A stretch of DNA of 64,000 bases. It comes from Spisula solida (taxonomy: Eukaryota; Mollusca; Bivalvia; Venerida; Mactridae). Where the stretch lies: the NCBI GenBank assembly GCA_947247005.1, contig OX365949.1, positions 6,830,001 to 6,894,000 on the forward strand. The letters run 5' to 3'. The notes beneath the pieces are model-generated. The model ran no database searches. It worked only from the letters and a program-made list of their open reading frames with translations, and had not been told where the DNA came from. How positions within the stretch are numbered: the first letter of the stretch is position 1; the number at the start of each line of letters is the position of its first letter. Shown here in pieces: positions 48,261 through 61,151 of this stretch. The translations under genes and the position numbers were made by a program.

Positions 48261-49899
48261 AAGAATAACAGTAATAAAAAGGCTGAAACAAAGTGAATAC
48301 CGTAACTTCTAATACATTAAAAACTACTGGACTGCTACATAACATACAAATCCGCAAATACCCATGCTTAGTCTTAAACAAAACGTTACATGTACATTTA
48401 ATAGTTGTCTATCCTTGTTACGAGTATAACCAATTCAACATCCTGTATTATGTATGACAAGTTTTACATACATTCATCTTAATAAGTACGATTATTTGTT
48501 ACTGCCGTAGTGATATACACCTTGCTTAATTGATTTCTAAGCATGATCGTCCATCACTCAGGTGCTTTTCGTGTTATTTCCAATTTCTTTCTGACCATAC
48601 AATTACGCGATAAATGCCATTGAGATTAATTCTGCCTTTCTCTTCTAAGCACGTGGGTACAAACGCACTATACTTATTTTCATACTTCCTTTCCTTTATC
48701 AATGTAGTCATTTGGGTAGAAAATTAAGACTACTAATAGCTCAAACAAACTGCCTCTTCATTGGGTAATAATTGAACCATCAATTTTGGTTTCTTAAACG
48801 TCTATATACGTCTCCGTTGCTTACTGAAGCAATCGGTCTTTTTCCTGATTAATTGCGCGCATAAAACCCTGTGGAAATAACTCTACATCTTGTTATCTCT
48901 GGGACTTGTATCATTAATTTCAGTTTGTGACATACATTTATTTGTTTTGACATAACAGTTATAGATTGTGCTCGAGTATCGATTTCTAAACCCACTAACC
49001 TTAACAGCGGAAGCACCAATCATGAGAAAGGCGCTCGATCTTAATTTGTCTTCCTGTTATTTTGCTGCTTTAAACAATTAACCACAATGACGTGTTTCTC
49101 AATGTTTGACATAACAATCAGGTTGTTTTTTGTTTGTTTTTGCCATGTTTACACAAGATTGCGAAAAGCTAATATGTGTGTTTCTTTCAAATTCTCTTTG
49201 ATTGAATGGTCATTCAGCTGCTTCCTTTGTCACTTTACAGCTTAACTCTTCCGCAACCTTGTCGCAGATTTTTGTTTTGTTTGTGTACATGTATATGAGG
49301 TGTGTATATCTTGCTAATGCACTAAGCCCAATGCGATAAGTAAGAACAGTTTAAGTTTTGATCTTAATACAATTTAAATACACCGGTACACCCTGGGAAA
49401 CATGTCCAATGCAAACCGATATTTTTTCAGTTGATGAACAACAATATACAATTTCGTTCTTCCAAAATTTGTAGTTGCTAAATTACATATATAACCTTTG
49501 CTTATATGTATTTTGATGACACATTACCGTGGCGTTTCCCTGACATAGCTATGGGATGCCGTGGGCGTGCGTCGTGTCTTGAATCCTTATTCGCCTTTTT
49601 AGTTGAAAATTGTCTGCAATCATCAATTATTTAAGAATCAATCAAAATCCTCTATACAATAACCAAGAATGTTTTGGTTGCCAAGACGATTACCATCGTG
49701 CGTGTTAATACGTCCATGTTTTGTCTAATGTCTAGTGAAGTATAACAGTGGTCTGAAAGAAGCGATACATATCTAATCGCATGGTATATGCAAATCAATG
49801 CGTTAAGGAAGCAATGGTGCGTTGCACTGTCTACTCAGTGGTGTTGAATATATTGACAAGGACAACATAGGCCGCTTTGTTTAAATCAGTCTCATGTCA
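48261..49899. other. No gene supported
   Basis: AT-rich DNA upstream of the second duplication. No repeat or coding frame recognised. Confidence 0.35.
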
Positions 49900-50819
49900 A
49901 ATTATCAAACTATATTAAGTTGCTGTGTTTTTGTCTGGAGTGATATCAACTTGTTCGCAGTCAAATCACAATTACAATGCCAACTGTTATTACAATCTAC
50001 GACAATATAATTATTAGAATATAAAAGATGATGCTACCTTGATACAGTATAATATATCAATTGGTATATAACTCGTTGATTTGTATTATTGTATGAATTA
50101 TGTTGTTACTCTGTGTCGTATTCGTATTCGCTAATTGTGTCATTTGTTGCTTAGTTTGGTCATACTTATATTGTCCTCTAGCTTGTTTTGATTCCTTCCA
50201 CTTTCGTTGTGATGTCATCTGATCCGGAATCTTGTCTCTCCCTGTGTAAGCTTTTCGCTTTTGTTTAGGGTCTGAATTTGGATGTATCCTTCTATTTTGC
50301 ATTCGTTTAGCAGGAGAATTTTACTAATTAATGTGCCTATGTTACGTGCATCTAAATATTTTAAGCTGTATTTATCAAACTTTGGAGTAATATAAAGTGA
50401 TGCTAAAATTTTGATGGACGTTTTGTATAAAATAGTTTCATTCAATAATGCGTTGACTTTCCATGTACTTTGTTTTTCTCTGATAGTCGTATTCCAAGTT
50501 AACCTCTGCACGATCAATAAGATACTTCGTGCATTAACATTTACTTATCAGTAATAGAAGTACAGATTGCATCATTTTAATTATTTATCTACCTCGATCT
50601 TTCGTACGCGTACCATGGCTTTAAGGATCACGTTCAGATTGGGTAGCATTGTTACGTTTGTAATTAGTACTTCAAAGAGTTCGTGTATCTTATAAAAATG
50701 TTCGATCTAATTGTTCCAGAAAGATTTGTCAATGTTGTATACATTTTCAATGTAAAACATTAGCCTCAAAAAGGTATTTTGAACGATGAAGATTTGACAA
50801 ACGATTGGAACAAATACAG

Positions 50820-51030
50820 GGTGTTAAAAAAGTTCGTTCTCAATGTTGAAGTTTCCATCGTTTTTTTCTGACCTCAGAAGACTGTAACATTTTCGGTTTT
50901 AATTCCAAAGGGGTCTAGCATTGTTCTAATCTTTTTGGCATTGAATGAAGCTATTAGAGTAAGAAATTAAAATTGTGTACTGTGTACTTAATTCAAATAA
51001 CACTTGACATGAATTTAAATTTTGAGAACA
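50820..51030. mobile_element. MITE-like insertion private to unit A
   Basis: Unit B has the empty site (AACAAATACAG then ACAATTAACCG at about 57831). In A about 210 bp lie between AATACAG and AAATTACCCG. The ends GGGTGTTAAAAAAGTTCGTT and the complement of TTTTGAGAACAAATTACCC share TTCTCAA and GGGT motifs. CAGGGTGTTAAAAAAG resembles a mariner-type end. Confidence 0.6.
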
Positions 51031-52017
51031 AATTACCCGACTTTCTTATAATACGAGCAAATACAAAGCCGAATTCTACTAGACAAATGAGTTCACTTTG
51101 TCTTCATTATGCAACTCGTTTTACAGTTTACAGCTGAAACTAGTTCTTATATCAATAATATCAAAACAGCAAACCTTCGGATTATCAAAATATTAATTTG
51201 TTTATGCCTTCTATCTTCAATCTATTCTTCAACTTATGTATGTTTTCAAGACTCGCGTATAAACCTTTCTCCAACTACCCAATAAATTCAAGTAGTTTGA
51301 GACACAAATCTAGTATTCTCTATATTCGCTAACCAATTTAACAGCTCTTTTGTTAACTGTATTCAAACTTTGATTTAGTATGTTTTGCCAAATATCAATG
51401 GTACAATATTTTGTCTGGACGTGCATGCCATGTTCCTCTTACAATTTGTGTTCTGAATATATATAGTCGCATCATTATTGTTGTTGCTAACCATTTTAAC
51501 GTCATGCTAGTTTTTCCTTATGCATCGATCTGACCTTGTCGTTTGTTGGTTGTCAGAAGGCGATGTGTTGTGACCGTGGCATGATAGTCTTCACTATACG
51601 CCAGCAGCTGTGATACAAATCCTGTAACATCAGACCTTAAAATGGCGTCTAAAAGTAAACACATATTTTCTCATCAAGGGATTTACTTAAGTAAATACTA
51701 TTCTACGTTCATTTTTGAATTAATGTCATATACTTCAGTGTCTAATTACAAAGCTATGGGAAATGCTTTGTCAGAATTGCGTTGATGCGGTGTACTAATG
51801 CTTTTCGCTACTTTTATCACGAGTGTTCCAAACTTGAATTCTCTATGGCATTATTTCTCCCACCAACTATAGTCTATTTACACTGATTGTCTTCTTTTAT
51901 TGGATCGCCAATATTGCTTGGAATATATAAAAGTGATTCTGAACGAAACTGGTGGCGACTACGTCGAGAATGCTGTAAAATTGTTCATTTTTGTAGACAT
52001 TAAAATACGATAGTAAC

Positions 52018-52190
52018 ACTTCTGACAGTGAAGGCCGCACTCAACTGAAACCACAGAACACAGACATCATACAAACGACACAGACCAGAATTACAGGGCA
52101 CAATGGCCAACACACAACAGAGCGAGAAAATGAACTTAAGTTTCAGCCTTAAAAAAGGGGGAGGAAAACCTATTTTCTGCCGTCAGAAGA
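52018..52190 (+). repeat. Family R copy in unit A
   Basis: TCTGACAGTGAAGGCCGCAC head with ACAACAGAGCGAGAAAATGA tail. It is paralogous to 58996-59175 in unit B, so it was inserted before the 7-kb duplication. Confidence 0.8.
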
Positions 52191-53260
52191 CCTAAAACTA
52201 AATTTTGTTTATTCTGTAAGTCAAACCATTTTTCGCCGTAAAGTCTCGCGAACGCATAAGAGTACAGATTCAAAAGACAAGAAATAATGTTTACCCTACC
52301 ACACTGCGAAGGCAGTTAGCATAGTTGCGATTTGGCAAAGAACCTGAACTACCATTGACTCGTTCAGTTGGACACTAACTTCCGTGGATTTTGGGAACAA
52401 AGTTATCCGTTATTGTCGATCCGTTAAATTGATAATATTAAAGGCAGTGAAACCCCTATTACATATTATGTAGGTCGATTAATGAAGGGGTTTGTTTCCG
52501 TAGTAAATCAACACAGAAAGGGATGAAATAAATTATGAGAAATACTTTTTAAATCCGGCAGATCTGACAGGTTGGTAAATACAACATAATTATATTTAAC
52601 TTCGCATTCACAAATCTTTCACGGAGAAAAGACGTACACTAATTAATAGAGCGCTTACAGTTTGACACATTTTCCTTATTGAAAAGGTTTAATGAAATTT
52701 GCATCAGTATGCTGATTGTTTTCTAGACGTTAAAAGCTAATCAGTATTTTATTTGTTTTCTGTGCTTATTATCTACTTTGACAAGTATATTTTAGAATTC
52801 AATTTCTGCTTTGTAGTTTATCATCCATTCATCTAGACACAAACTATCCGCGTGAAAGAGCAGGAGCTGTCTAGAATTTGAAATGAAATAGGGACATTTC
52901 AATTGTTGTCACTTAACGTTCGTAGACAGTAAGGCTTTTTAATACTTGACATTTGAAGTTTCTCCTATAATGTCTTGGAATTTTAAGCCCAAACAAAAAT
53001 GACTTGTATAAAATTTGTTTTAATATGATCTGACATTTTGCAAATTATACTGAGATTTTATTGTAAAAAATTCGTGATTCTCGTCGGTGAACTGACTTGC
53101 TTCAGTTTTATTTCTAAGTCTTGAATGTTAAAAATTGCTCTCTTGATATTAGCTTGTATTTCATTCTTGAACCAAGCCTCTGCTACAACTAAGCCTGTAA
53201 TTACCCTTGAAGTAGTCTCCATTTGACTGAAACATTGTCGCTGGGATTATATAAGTCAAC

Positions 53261-53614
53261 AAGTAGCATGCAGGGTGGCATGGTGGTCGAGTGGATAACG
53301 CACTTAACTACTGATCGAGAGGTCCCTGGTTCGAATATCATTTCTGGAACGCTTTTCAGTGTTTCCCAACCAACTAGAGATGAACTGGTTGGAAACCCTG
53401 AGGTATTCTCGCGTGTATCGGTGCTATACATCGGGCACGTTAAAGAACCAGGGAGTCTATTCGGAACCAGCTAGAGTAACGCACCCGGATTCCTTGTATC
53501 ACAACTCTTTCCTCTACTCGCTGTCCCTTCAGCAAAAAACAGGACCCATTGGAAATAAGTGCTTGCACTTTCATGGGTTATCCTTGACCGAAAGGCCTAA
53601 ATAATTACATAGAA
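53261..53614 (+). mobile_element. tRNA-derived SINE private to unit A
   Basis: The segment is missing at the corresponding point of unit B (GTCAACTTAAAAATATC at about 60253). It starts with a pol III promoter: A box TGGTCGAGTGGA at 53284-53295 and B box GGTTCGAATAT at 53328-53338. The body contains CGGGCACGTTAAAGAACCAG, similar in style to the conserved Nin-type SINE core known from marine invertebrates, and ends near CCGAAAGGCCTAAATAATTA. No clear target duplication. The frames here are not genuine. Confidence 0.8.
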
Positions 53615-54584
53615 CTTAACAATATCTATTAATACAATTAAGTCAAAATTTGGTCTTTAATTATACAGCTGTAGTATAATTATAATAAGAGATTCAATAA
53701 AGGCGTAATGTTAAAATCAGGGCTTTGTGTGTTTATACCGGTAATGTAACGATTATTTTATTCTCTCCGTTGTCAGTCATCTAGAAGACAGATTAAGTAA
53801 CCACAAAGAGAGCAAGGGAGAGCAACACATTCTAAAAATACACATCCATTCTCACTTCTCACTATTTCTACCAGATAGAGACAACAAAGCCACTTGACAC
53901 TGGGCCAAGCTTAGAAATAACATTAAACTTCAGTGACGTATAATAATTACCTACACTATTTGGTGAGTCGCACTAGAAAACGTCTCTCTATGTTGCATTT
54001 TTGCGTGACAAAACTTCAATAAATCATTTAACTTATATGATACACTAGTAATGTCCATAGCGCTCTCCAAGGAAAGTGATTCATGCCTACTCTATGTATA
54101 TATTTAATTGAACGCGAATTACCAAATAAAAGCACTACGTAATGTTGCAAGTTAGGAAACGCTCCCGTACCTGGAAGCGCTTTGCGGTCACAAATGGTCG
54201 TTAATTTCTACCAGGACATTATTGACCCATAAAATATCAGGAAAACGGTACTTTCAAATTATTTTATGATATTAATAAATATATGAGCGCCGTTGTACAT
54301 AATCATTAATCACCATAAAATAAAAAAAAACTATTATCTTTTAGATTAATATTACGTTGCTAAATCATAAAGTCCATTAGTATAATGAAATACTTCTACA
54401 TTACTGCAAGATCATATAAGACCATTTTCAAATTAAGAATACCGTTTCTTTAATATTTCCTTATTTACTAATAAGCTTACCTCAGTATTGACACTAGTTT
54501 ATTGAAATATCTTTAGTTGTGTAATAATGATCTTCGTATTTAGATATTTCAGAAGTGTAAAATTAAAAACATAATTCCTCTAGT

Positions 54585-54728
54585 TTGAGTTCACCAATTG
54601 GAGGGAAATCAATTTCCATTGTTATAGTAGTATCAAACGGTACAGAGATTTGTATATGTATAGATAATGCAGCCATGAATTTGTCAGTTATAGCGGGTAA
54701 AACACAGATTTGTCATTCAGCTTTGTGA
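54585..54728 (+). pseudogene. Cys-containing exon, unit A copy, truncated by frameshift
   Basis: After an acceptor-like CCTCTAG, the frame reads SSPIGGKSISIVIVVSNGTE, ICICIDNAAMNLSVIAGK, TQICHSAL and a TGA. Unit B reads on for 31 more residues. The break comes from a small deletion at CAGCTTT(T)G, and several amino-acid changes are present upstream, so the A copy is decayed. Confidence 0.4.
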
Positions 54729-55698
54729 CGCCAATCGCCCTAGTGCGTTAAGTTGTGGAAGCGGGATAATATTGGCGCAATATGTTATCATTATAAATTC
54801 CATTATGAATTTATAGATTCATAGAGTATTACTACAGTTGAAATAGTGTTTGAATATTACAGTGTCTTATAACTGATAATGTTAAAGTGAACTATGAAGT
54901 GAATTAACTTCAGTAATATATACAAATATAACTTATATGAACGATTATGAATTAAAATGTAGTTTGATAATGTGGTATTGTAAATGTTGTAATCAGAGGG
55001 TTGTTCCAAGAGCTCACGAAGCAAAATACAAGCTGTAATTCATTCCGTGGTTTTGTTATTATTAAACGATATGGACATGTTAAGGGAAAAACGAGTATTT
55101 TAGGATCACAAGGGCTGTGTATGTCCTCAATATAAATTCAATTCCCTTCCTCATAGAAGACTGGTCAAAAGGTGGTCTTACGTTGACACTTCACAGTTTG
55201 TGAGATAAACATTCATTATTAGTCAAGGTACTTGTGTACTGTACATGTTTTTGAAAAACCACTCACCCTCTCTTAAATATCAACTGATATTTTATAAGAA
55301 TGCGCTGGGTATACCACAATAAAATGTTCGATATATGAAAGCCACAGGAGAGGAAGTAAAAGTAATAATCGATGTATAAGAAACTTCTGGGAATACCTAA
55401 ATAAATGTTCGTTATGTAAGAAACCAACTGAAATACCACATATCATATAAGGTAAAATACTTTTGTAATTTACTGGCACATCTGCTAGTGTTCCCACTCA
55501 CATATCAAGTATCTTTACGCGCAAAACGTCCTTGTAATTATTTCAGTTTATACGGTGTTCAATCTTGTTAGGGTAATTTGATATTACCATCAGTTGAACC
55601 TCACTGAACAGGTAAAAGGTCACGGCCATCGCGTCCTTCATTACAATACAAGTTTTCAATTGAACATATTTTGATTCCTGGTCCGTTATACCCATTGG

Positions 55699-55775
55699 GC
55701 CTTCGTGATCCATTGGATAACTCACTCGAACACGAATCGAATTGTTTCTGATTCGAAGGTTATCTGGCTGGCAAA
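55699..55775 (+). other. tRNA-like segment, unit A copy
   Basis: GTGATCCATTGGATAACTCA resembles a degraded A box region and CTGATTCGAAGGTTATC a B box. Unit B is closer to consensus. Probable SINE head remnant older than the duplication. Confidence 0.4.
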
Positions 55776-56017
55776 CTGGCATTCCATCGGCACATTGGAC
55801 ATTGAATCAAATTCCACAATGGTGCAATGTTATGGGAAATTATATGTACTCTTATGCAATACAAAAACAATCGTAAAATGAAAAATATATCATTTTAACT
55901 ACACTTTTCTCGGTTATGTTTCCCAGACGGTGACACATTAAAAACCACCACTAGTAAAATATGACGTCGTTAGAGACATAAAACATTTTATATTGAAACA
56001 GTGGCTTTAGTTTCGCT

Positions 56018-56167
56018 ATGCCTATCTGTACGACTTTGGTTAAAAAAGTGTCTGGTAGAAGACAAAAAAGTATAGATAACAATAAATTATTGGAAACAAT
56101 ATCCGAGGATGGGAATATGTCTGTGTTAAGTCTTTCCGATACTCCAAACTATACGTTAACAGAGTGA
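56018..56167 (+). CDS. Tail-like coding exon, unit A copy (partial gene)
   Basis: The 49-codon frame starts MPICTTLVKKVSGRRQKSID and ends with EDGNMSVLSLSDTPNYTLTE and a TGA. It may extend upstream in frame (GFSFA) to an acceptor-like GAAACAG at 56001. The composition, a basic RRQK cluster followed by an acidic, Ser/Thr-rich end with one Tyr, resembles the cytoplasmic end of a single-pass receptor. The unit B copy is open over exactly the same span with six substitutions (two silent, four replacing) and no indels, whereas surrounding DNA shows indels. That suggests a real last exon, but the ratio of changes does not show strong purifying selection. The protein family is unknown. Confidence 0.45.
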   Translation: MPICTTLVKKVSGRRQKSIDNNKLLETISEDGNMSVLSLSDTPNYTLTE

Positions 56168-56827
56168 ATATGTCTGCCGATAACATATTCCTTATACATT
56201 TCTGTAATACTTCGAATGAATTGTTTTTGGGATGGATTTCATCAATGATCTAAGAATAGGACGTCCTACACAATTACTTAAAGTAGCATTGTGGTTTGAG
56301 TTTCCAGTATAATTGCAAATGTATATAGAATTAAGTTGCACCAATCGGTATGGTTGCTACAAAAGTACCTATCATTCTCGCGGCAAAAACAAATGCAAAG
56401 AAATAATTTTGAGGGAAAATTAATTGATAAGTCAACATTTTGCTATAATTAAATATTTTTAATTTGATATCGTAGTGGTGATTTATTAAAAATATAATTT
56501 AATTGATACAAGCACGGCGTAATATCTAGTGTATTTTTGTTTCATTGGTTAATTACACCGAATCTAACACGATATAATATGTGATTAACGTATTCCTTGA
56601 TAAAGCCACATCAGACACCCAGCGATCTTTGTGACATAGATAATACTGTATGAGCATTGAATGTCTTATCGCATTTATATTGATAAAATTGGCATGAGAC
56701 CTTAGACAGTCACCGGTTTGCATTCAAAACAATACGAATCCCGACGCGTTTTAACAACAATTGATATTTGAAATCAGACTCAGGTCAAATTTATCAAAAA
56801 GAATTAGATACATGTAATATAAAGTCT

Positions 56828-56850
56828 ACTGGGAAGGCAGCACTTAACTA
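56828..56850 (+). repeat. Family R head fragment at the A/B junction
   Basis: CTGGGAAGGCAGCACTTAAC lies immediately before the start of unit B, which makes this repeat a candidate breakpoint for the duplication. Confidence 0.6.
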
Positions 56851-57939
56851 AACTATATTAAGTTGCTGTGCTATTGTCGTGTGCGATATTAATTTAGGCG
56901 CATTCAAAACAAACTCGCAATGCTAACTTTCATTAGAATCTACGATACATGTCAATATAGTTATACTGAAAGATGGTGCGGCGGTATTTTAATGATACTG
57001 TATAATATATCAAGTTGTATTACAGGTTGTTTAAGATCTATTATTCGATTTTTTGTCTTATTTTTGTTGCCACTCTCGTCGTGTAGTAGTCCTTTACCGC
57101 TAAGTGTGTCCTTTGTTGTTCAGTTTGGTCACACTTATAATTTCCACTTTCTTGTCTTGTTTCGACTCCATTCCTTTTTCATGCCATCTGATCCGGGTTT
57201 TGTCCCTACCTATGTATGCATTGAGTTTTCGCTTAAGGTCTGAATATTGACTAGGCCTTCAATTTGGCTTTTTCTAGCAGAAGAATGCATGCGTGAGTTC
57301 CTAATTAATTTGCCCATGTCACGTGACTTGTATAGACTTCTAAACATATTTGAGCTCTATTTATCCAACTTTGGAAGAATATGAAATTATGTTTTAATTT
57401 TGATGGAAACATGTATCATCAGAATTATGGATTTTGTTCAAACCTAGGTTCATTCAATATTTCGTTGCCTTTCTATGTGCTTTGTTTTTCTCACATAGTC
57501 GTATTCCAAGTTAACTTCCACACGACCAAGAACACACCTCGTGCATTAACATTCACTTATCAATAGTAGTAGTACAGATTGCATCATTTTAATTATTTAT
57601 CGACCTCGATCTTTCGTACTTGTACAATGGCTTTAAGGATCACGTTCAGATAAGGTAGCATTGTTACGTTTGTAATTAGTACTTCAAAGAGTTTGTGTAT
57701 CTTATAAACATGTTCGACCTAATTGTTCCAGAAAGATTTGTCAATATTTTATACATATTCGATGTTAAACATTAGCTTCAAAAATGTATTATTTACGATG
57801 CAGATGTGATAAACGATTGGAACAAATACAGACAATTAACCGATTTTCTTGTAATACGAGCGAATACAAAGCAGAATTCTACTTGACAAATGAGTTCACT
57901 TCATTATGCAACTCGTTTACAGTTTACAGCTGAAAATAG

Positions 57940-58125
57940 TTATTTTGGCTTTTTGACAGCTGCAACTTAGACTTTCAGCTTTTTATCAGCTGAAACCTTG
58001 GCTTTCAGCGATATTGTTTCATTTTCTCGTTCAGTTGTGCGTTTGTCGTTGTGCCATGTGATTGTGGTCTGAGCTTTTTCCGTGTTTTGTGCTCGGCGGC
58101 TGTTCAAGCTTGATGCTGTCTTCCT
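57940..58125 (-). repeat. Family R copy, minus strand, in unit B
   Basis: Reverse reading gives GAAGACAGCATCAAGCTTGA, CGAGCACAAAACACGG, ACTGAACGAGAAAATGAAAC and AAGCTGAAAGTC modules. It has no equivalent at the corresponding position of unit A, where the sequence runs straight on. Confidence 0.75.
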
Positions 58126-58995
58126 TATGCTGTGTTTGTATTATTTTTTTACAGCTGCACTAGTCGATCGGTGAGAATTCAATATCACATACACTGTATA
58201 TCCAGGTTATTTAATTTGTTTATGCCTTTTATCTTGAATCTTTCTTCAACATATGTTTGTTTTCAAGGCTCGCCGTATAAACCTTTCTCCAACTTACCGA
58301 ATAAAATCAAGTAGTAAAGGGACTTACCCAGTAGTCGTTATATTCGTTTAACACTGTATTCAAACTTTGATTGTGTAATTTCTGCAAAGTATCGTTGGAT
58401 TAAGATTTTGTCCTCACGTGCTTGCCCTTTTCCTATTAATTTGTGTTCTGAAATAGATCTAGCCGCATCATTATTGTTGTTGCTAACCCTTTTAACGTAC
58501 ATACAGTTTGTCCTTATGCATCAATCTGACATTGTTGTTTGTTGGTTGTCTGAAGGCGATATGTTGTGACCGTGACGTGATAATCTTCACTATACGTCAG
58601 CAGCTGTGATACAAATCCTGTAACAACAGACCTTAAAAGGGCGTCTAAAAATAAACACAAATTTTCTCATCTAGAAAATTACTGAGTAAATACTATTCTA
58701 CGTTCATTTGTGAATTAACGTCATATACTTCAGTGTCTAATTTCCAAGGTATGGGAAATGCTTTGTCAGAACTGCGTGGATTTGGTGTTGTATTGCTTTT
58801 CGCTACTTTTATCACGAGTGTTCCAAACTTGAATTGTCTATGGCATTAATTCTCCCACCAACAATAGTCTATTTACACTGATTGTCTGCTTTTATTGGAT
58901 CGCCAATATTGCTTGGAATCTGTAAAAGTGATTCTGAACGAAACTGGTGGCAAAAATGCTGTAGAATTGTTCATTATTGTAGACATTAAAATACG

Positions 58996-59175
58996 ATAGT
59001 AAAACACCGGACAGTGAAGGCCGCACTCAACTGAAACCGCTGAGCATTGAAATCATACAAACAACACAGACCAGAATTACACGGCATAATACCCAACGCA
59101 CAACTGAGCGAGAAAATGAACTCAAGTTTCAGCTTTAAAGAGGGGAGGAAAACCTAGTTTCTGCCGTCAGAAGTC
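58996..59175 (+). repeat. Family R copy in unit B
   Basis: Paralogue of 52018-52190, with CCGGACAGTGAAGGCCGCAC head and CACAACTGAGCGAGAAAATG tail. Confidence 0.8.
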
Positions 59176-60486
59176 CTAAAACTAAATGTTGTTTATTCTG
59201 TAAGCCAATATTTTGGCCCTAAGTCTGGCAAACGCATACGAATACAGATTCAAAAGACAAGAACGAACTTTTACCCTACCAAACTGCGAAGGCAGTAAGC
59301 ATAGTTGCGATTTGGCAAATAACCTGAAATACTATAGACTCGTTCAGTTCGGCACTAACTTCCGTGGATTTTGGGAATAAAGTAAGATTGTCGATTCATT
59401 AAGTTGATCAAATAAAAGGCAGTGAAACCCCTATTACATATTTTAGGTGGATTCATGAAGGGGTTTGTTTCCAAATTAAATCAAAACAGAAAGGGGTGAA
59501 ATAAATTATGATGATTTCTTTCAAAAATCTGGCAGTTTGGTAAATACAACATAATTATATTTAACTAAGCTTTCAAAAATCTTTCACGGAGAAAAGTCCT
59601 ACACGTACTAACAGGGCGCTTATAAGTTTGACTCATCCTCCTTGTTGAAAAGGATCGATGAAATTTATAAATTTGCATCAGTGTGCTGATTGTTTTCATG
59701 ACGTTAAAAGCTAATCAGTATTTTATTTGTTTTGAGTGCTTATTATCTACTTTGACAAGTATATTTTAGAATTCAATTTCTGCTTTGTAATTTATCATTC
59801 ATTCCTCTAGACACTAACTATCTGGATCTGTCTAGAACTTGAAATGAAATAGGCAGCATTCCATTTGGGACATTTCAATTGTTGTCACTTAACGTTCGTT
59901 GACATTAAGGCTTTTTAATACTTGACATTTGAAGTTTGTCTTAGAATGTCTTGGAGTGCCAAGGTCTATTGCAATTTGTCTAAGTCCAATCAGAAATTAC
60001 TTGACATGTATGGATTTTGTTTGAATATGATCTGACATTTTGCAAATTTTACTGAGATTTTATTGTTCAAAATTCGTGATTCTTGTCAGTAAACTGACTT
60101 GCTTCACTTTTATTTCTAAGTCTTGAATGTCAAAATGTGCTCTCTTGATATTGGTTTGTATTTTGCCAAACCAGGCCTCTGCTACAATTAAGCCTGTAAT
60201 TTCTTTTAAAGTAGTCTCCTTATGATTGAAACATTGTCGCTGGGATTTTTTAAGTCAACTTAAAAATATCTAATTATGCAATTCAATTAAAATTAAGTCT
60301 TTAATTATACTGCTGGAATATAACTTTAATAAGAGATTCAATAAAGGCTTATTGTTAGAATCAGGGCTTAGAAACGCATTTGTGTGCTTTTAAGAAACCA
60401 TACCGGTAATGTTAAGGTTCTTTTTTTCTCTAGAAGACAGATTATGTTATCACAGAGAGCAACACATTCTAAAAACACACATCCAT

Positions 60487-61151
60487 ACGAAACATCATTA
60501 CACCAAACATCAGAATAACGGTGATAACCCGCTATGTGAAAGGGCAAGGATTCCAGAAAATCAAACACGGCCAGTTTATTTTGTACCGACTCTAGGGGCT
60601 AAGTTGCTACCAGCAGTATACATGTACTGTTCAATTCAATTCAAAATAGTTTGCATCTACAGCGGGAATAATGGAATGGCACATGCTTGGCGCTCAGTGC
60701 AAAACCACGGTGCTAGTGCGTCTTTCACATTGCCATATAATTAAACTATGGTAAGTTAAACGCAAGATAACAAACCAATCACTACACGATCATGTAGCAT
60801 ACTTCCACAGATAGGATGTCCGTACTCACCACGTGCTGCTACTTTTGTCTAGTCGAGTTGTGTTCTCCCAAGTATGCCACCTACAATGTAAATTATGTTC
60901 GTTTACAGGGGCTTGGGGACCTAATATAACTGATAATGTACATTAAGTGTCATGTGACCTTTACATATTGAATTATATCGCTACGTTGTTGTGTTTTTTT
61001 GTGTGACCTTTGTTTACGAGAACAAGGCAAGATACCACTAGACGAAGCATTTATTACTAACAATCAGTTTGCATTGGTGTTAAGGGCATGCTGGTGATAC
61101 TACGGAATGTCAATTAACACTTAAGGTCACTCCTTAATATTGAGGAATATT
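60487..61151. mobile_element. 660-bp insertion in unit B (or deletion from A), type unknown
   Basis: Unit A reads ACACATCCATTCTCACTTCT; in B about 665 bp separate ACACATCCAT from TCTCACTTCT. No terminal repeats, target duplication or recognisable protein is seen. The segment is somewhat richer in G+C and includes a plus frame ending at 60744 that has no known motif. Deletion from A is equally possible. Confidence 0.5.

Larger units (their letters stand above)
49900..56850. repeat. Unit A of a tandem duplication of about 7 kb
   Basis: Begins near ACTATATTAAGTTGCTGTG at about 49907, which recurs at about 56852. Matching landmarks include GGTAGCATTGTTACGTTTGT (50642 and 57654), TATTGGATCGCCAATATTGC (51899 and 58876) and AGACGGTGACACATTAAAAA (55925 and 63225). 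The offset is about 7.0 kb in the left half and about 7.3 kb in the right, because each copy has private insertions. The distal 2.7 kb are the most similar. Confidence 0.92.

Noticed and set aside
50057..50517. Overlapping minus-strand frames rich in Lys, Gln and Thr
   Set aside because: The unit B counterpart (about 57000-57500) has several stops and frameshifts. A few shared stretches (GRDK, DQT) are not enough to call a gene.
53201..53604. Frames on both strands around 53.2-53.6 kb
   Set aside because: They lie within the tRNA-derived SINE inserted in unit A.
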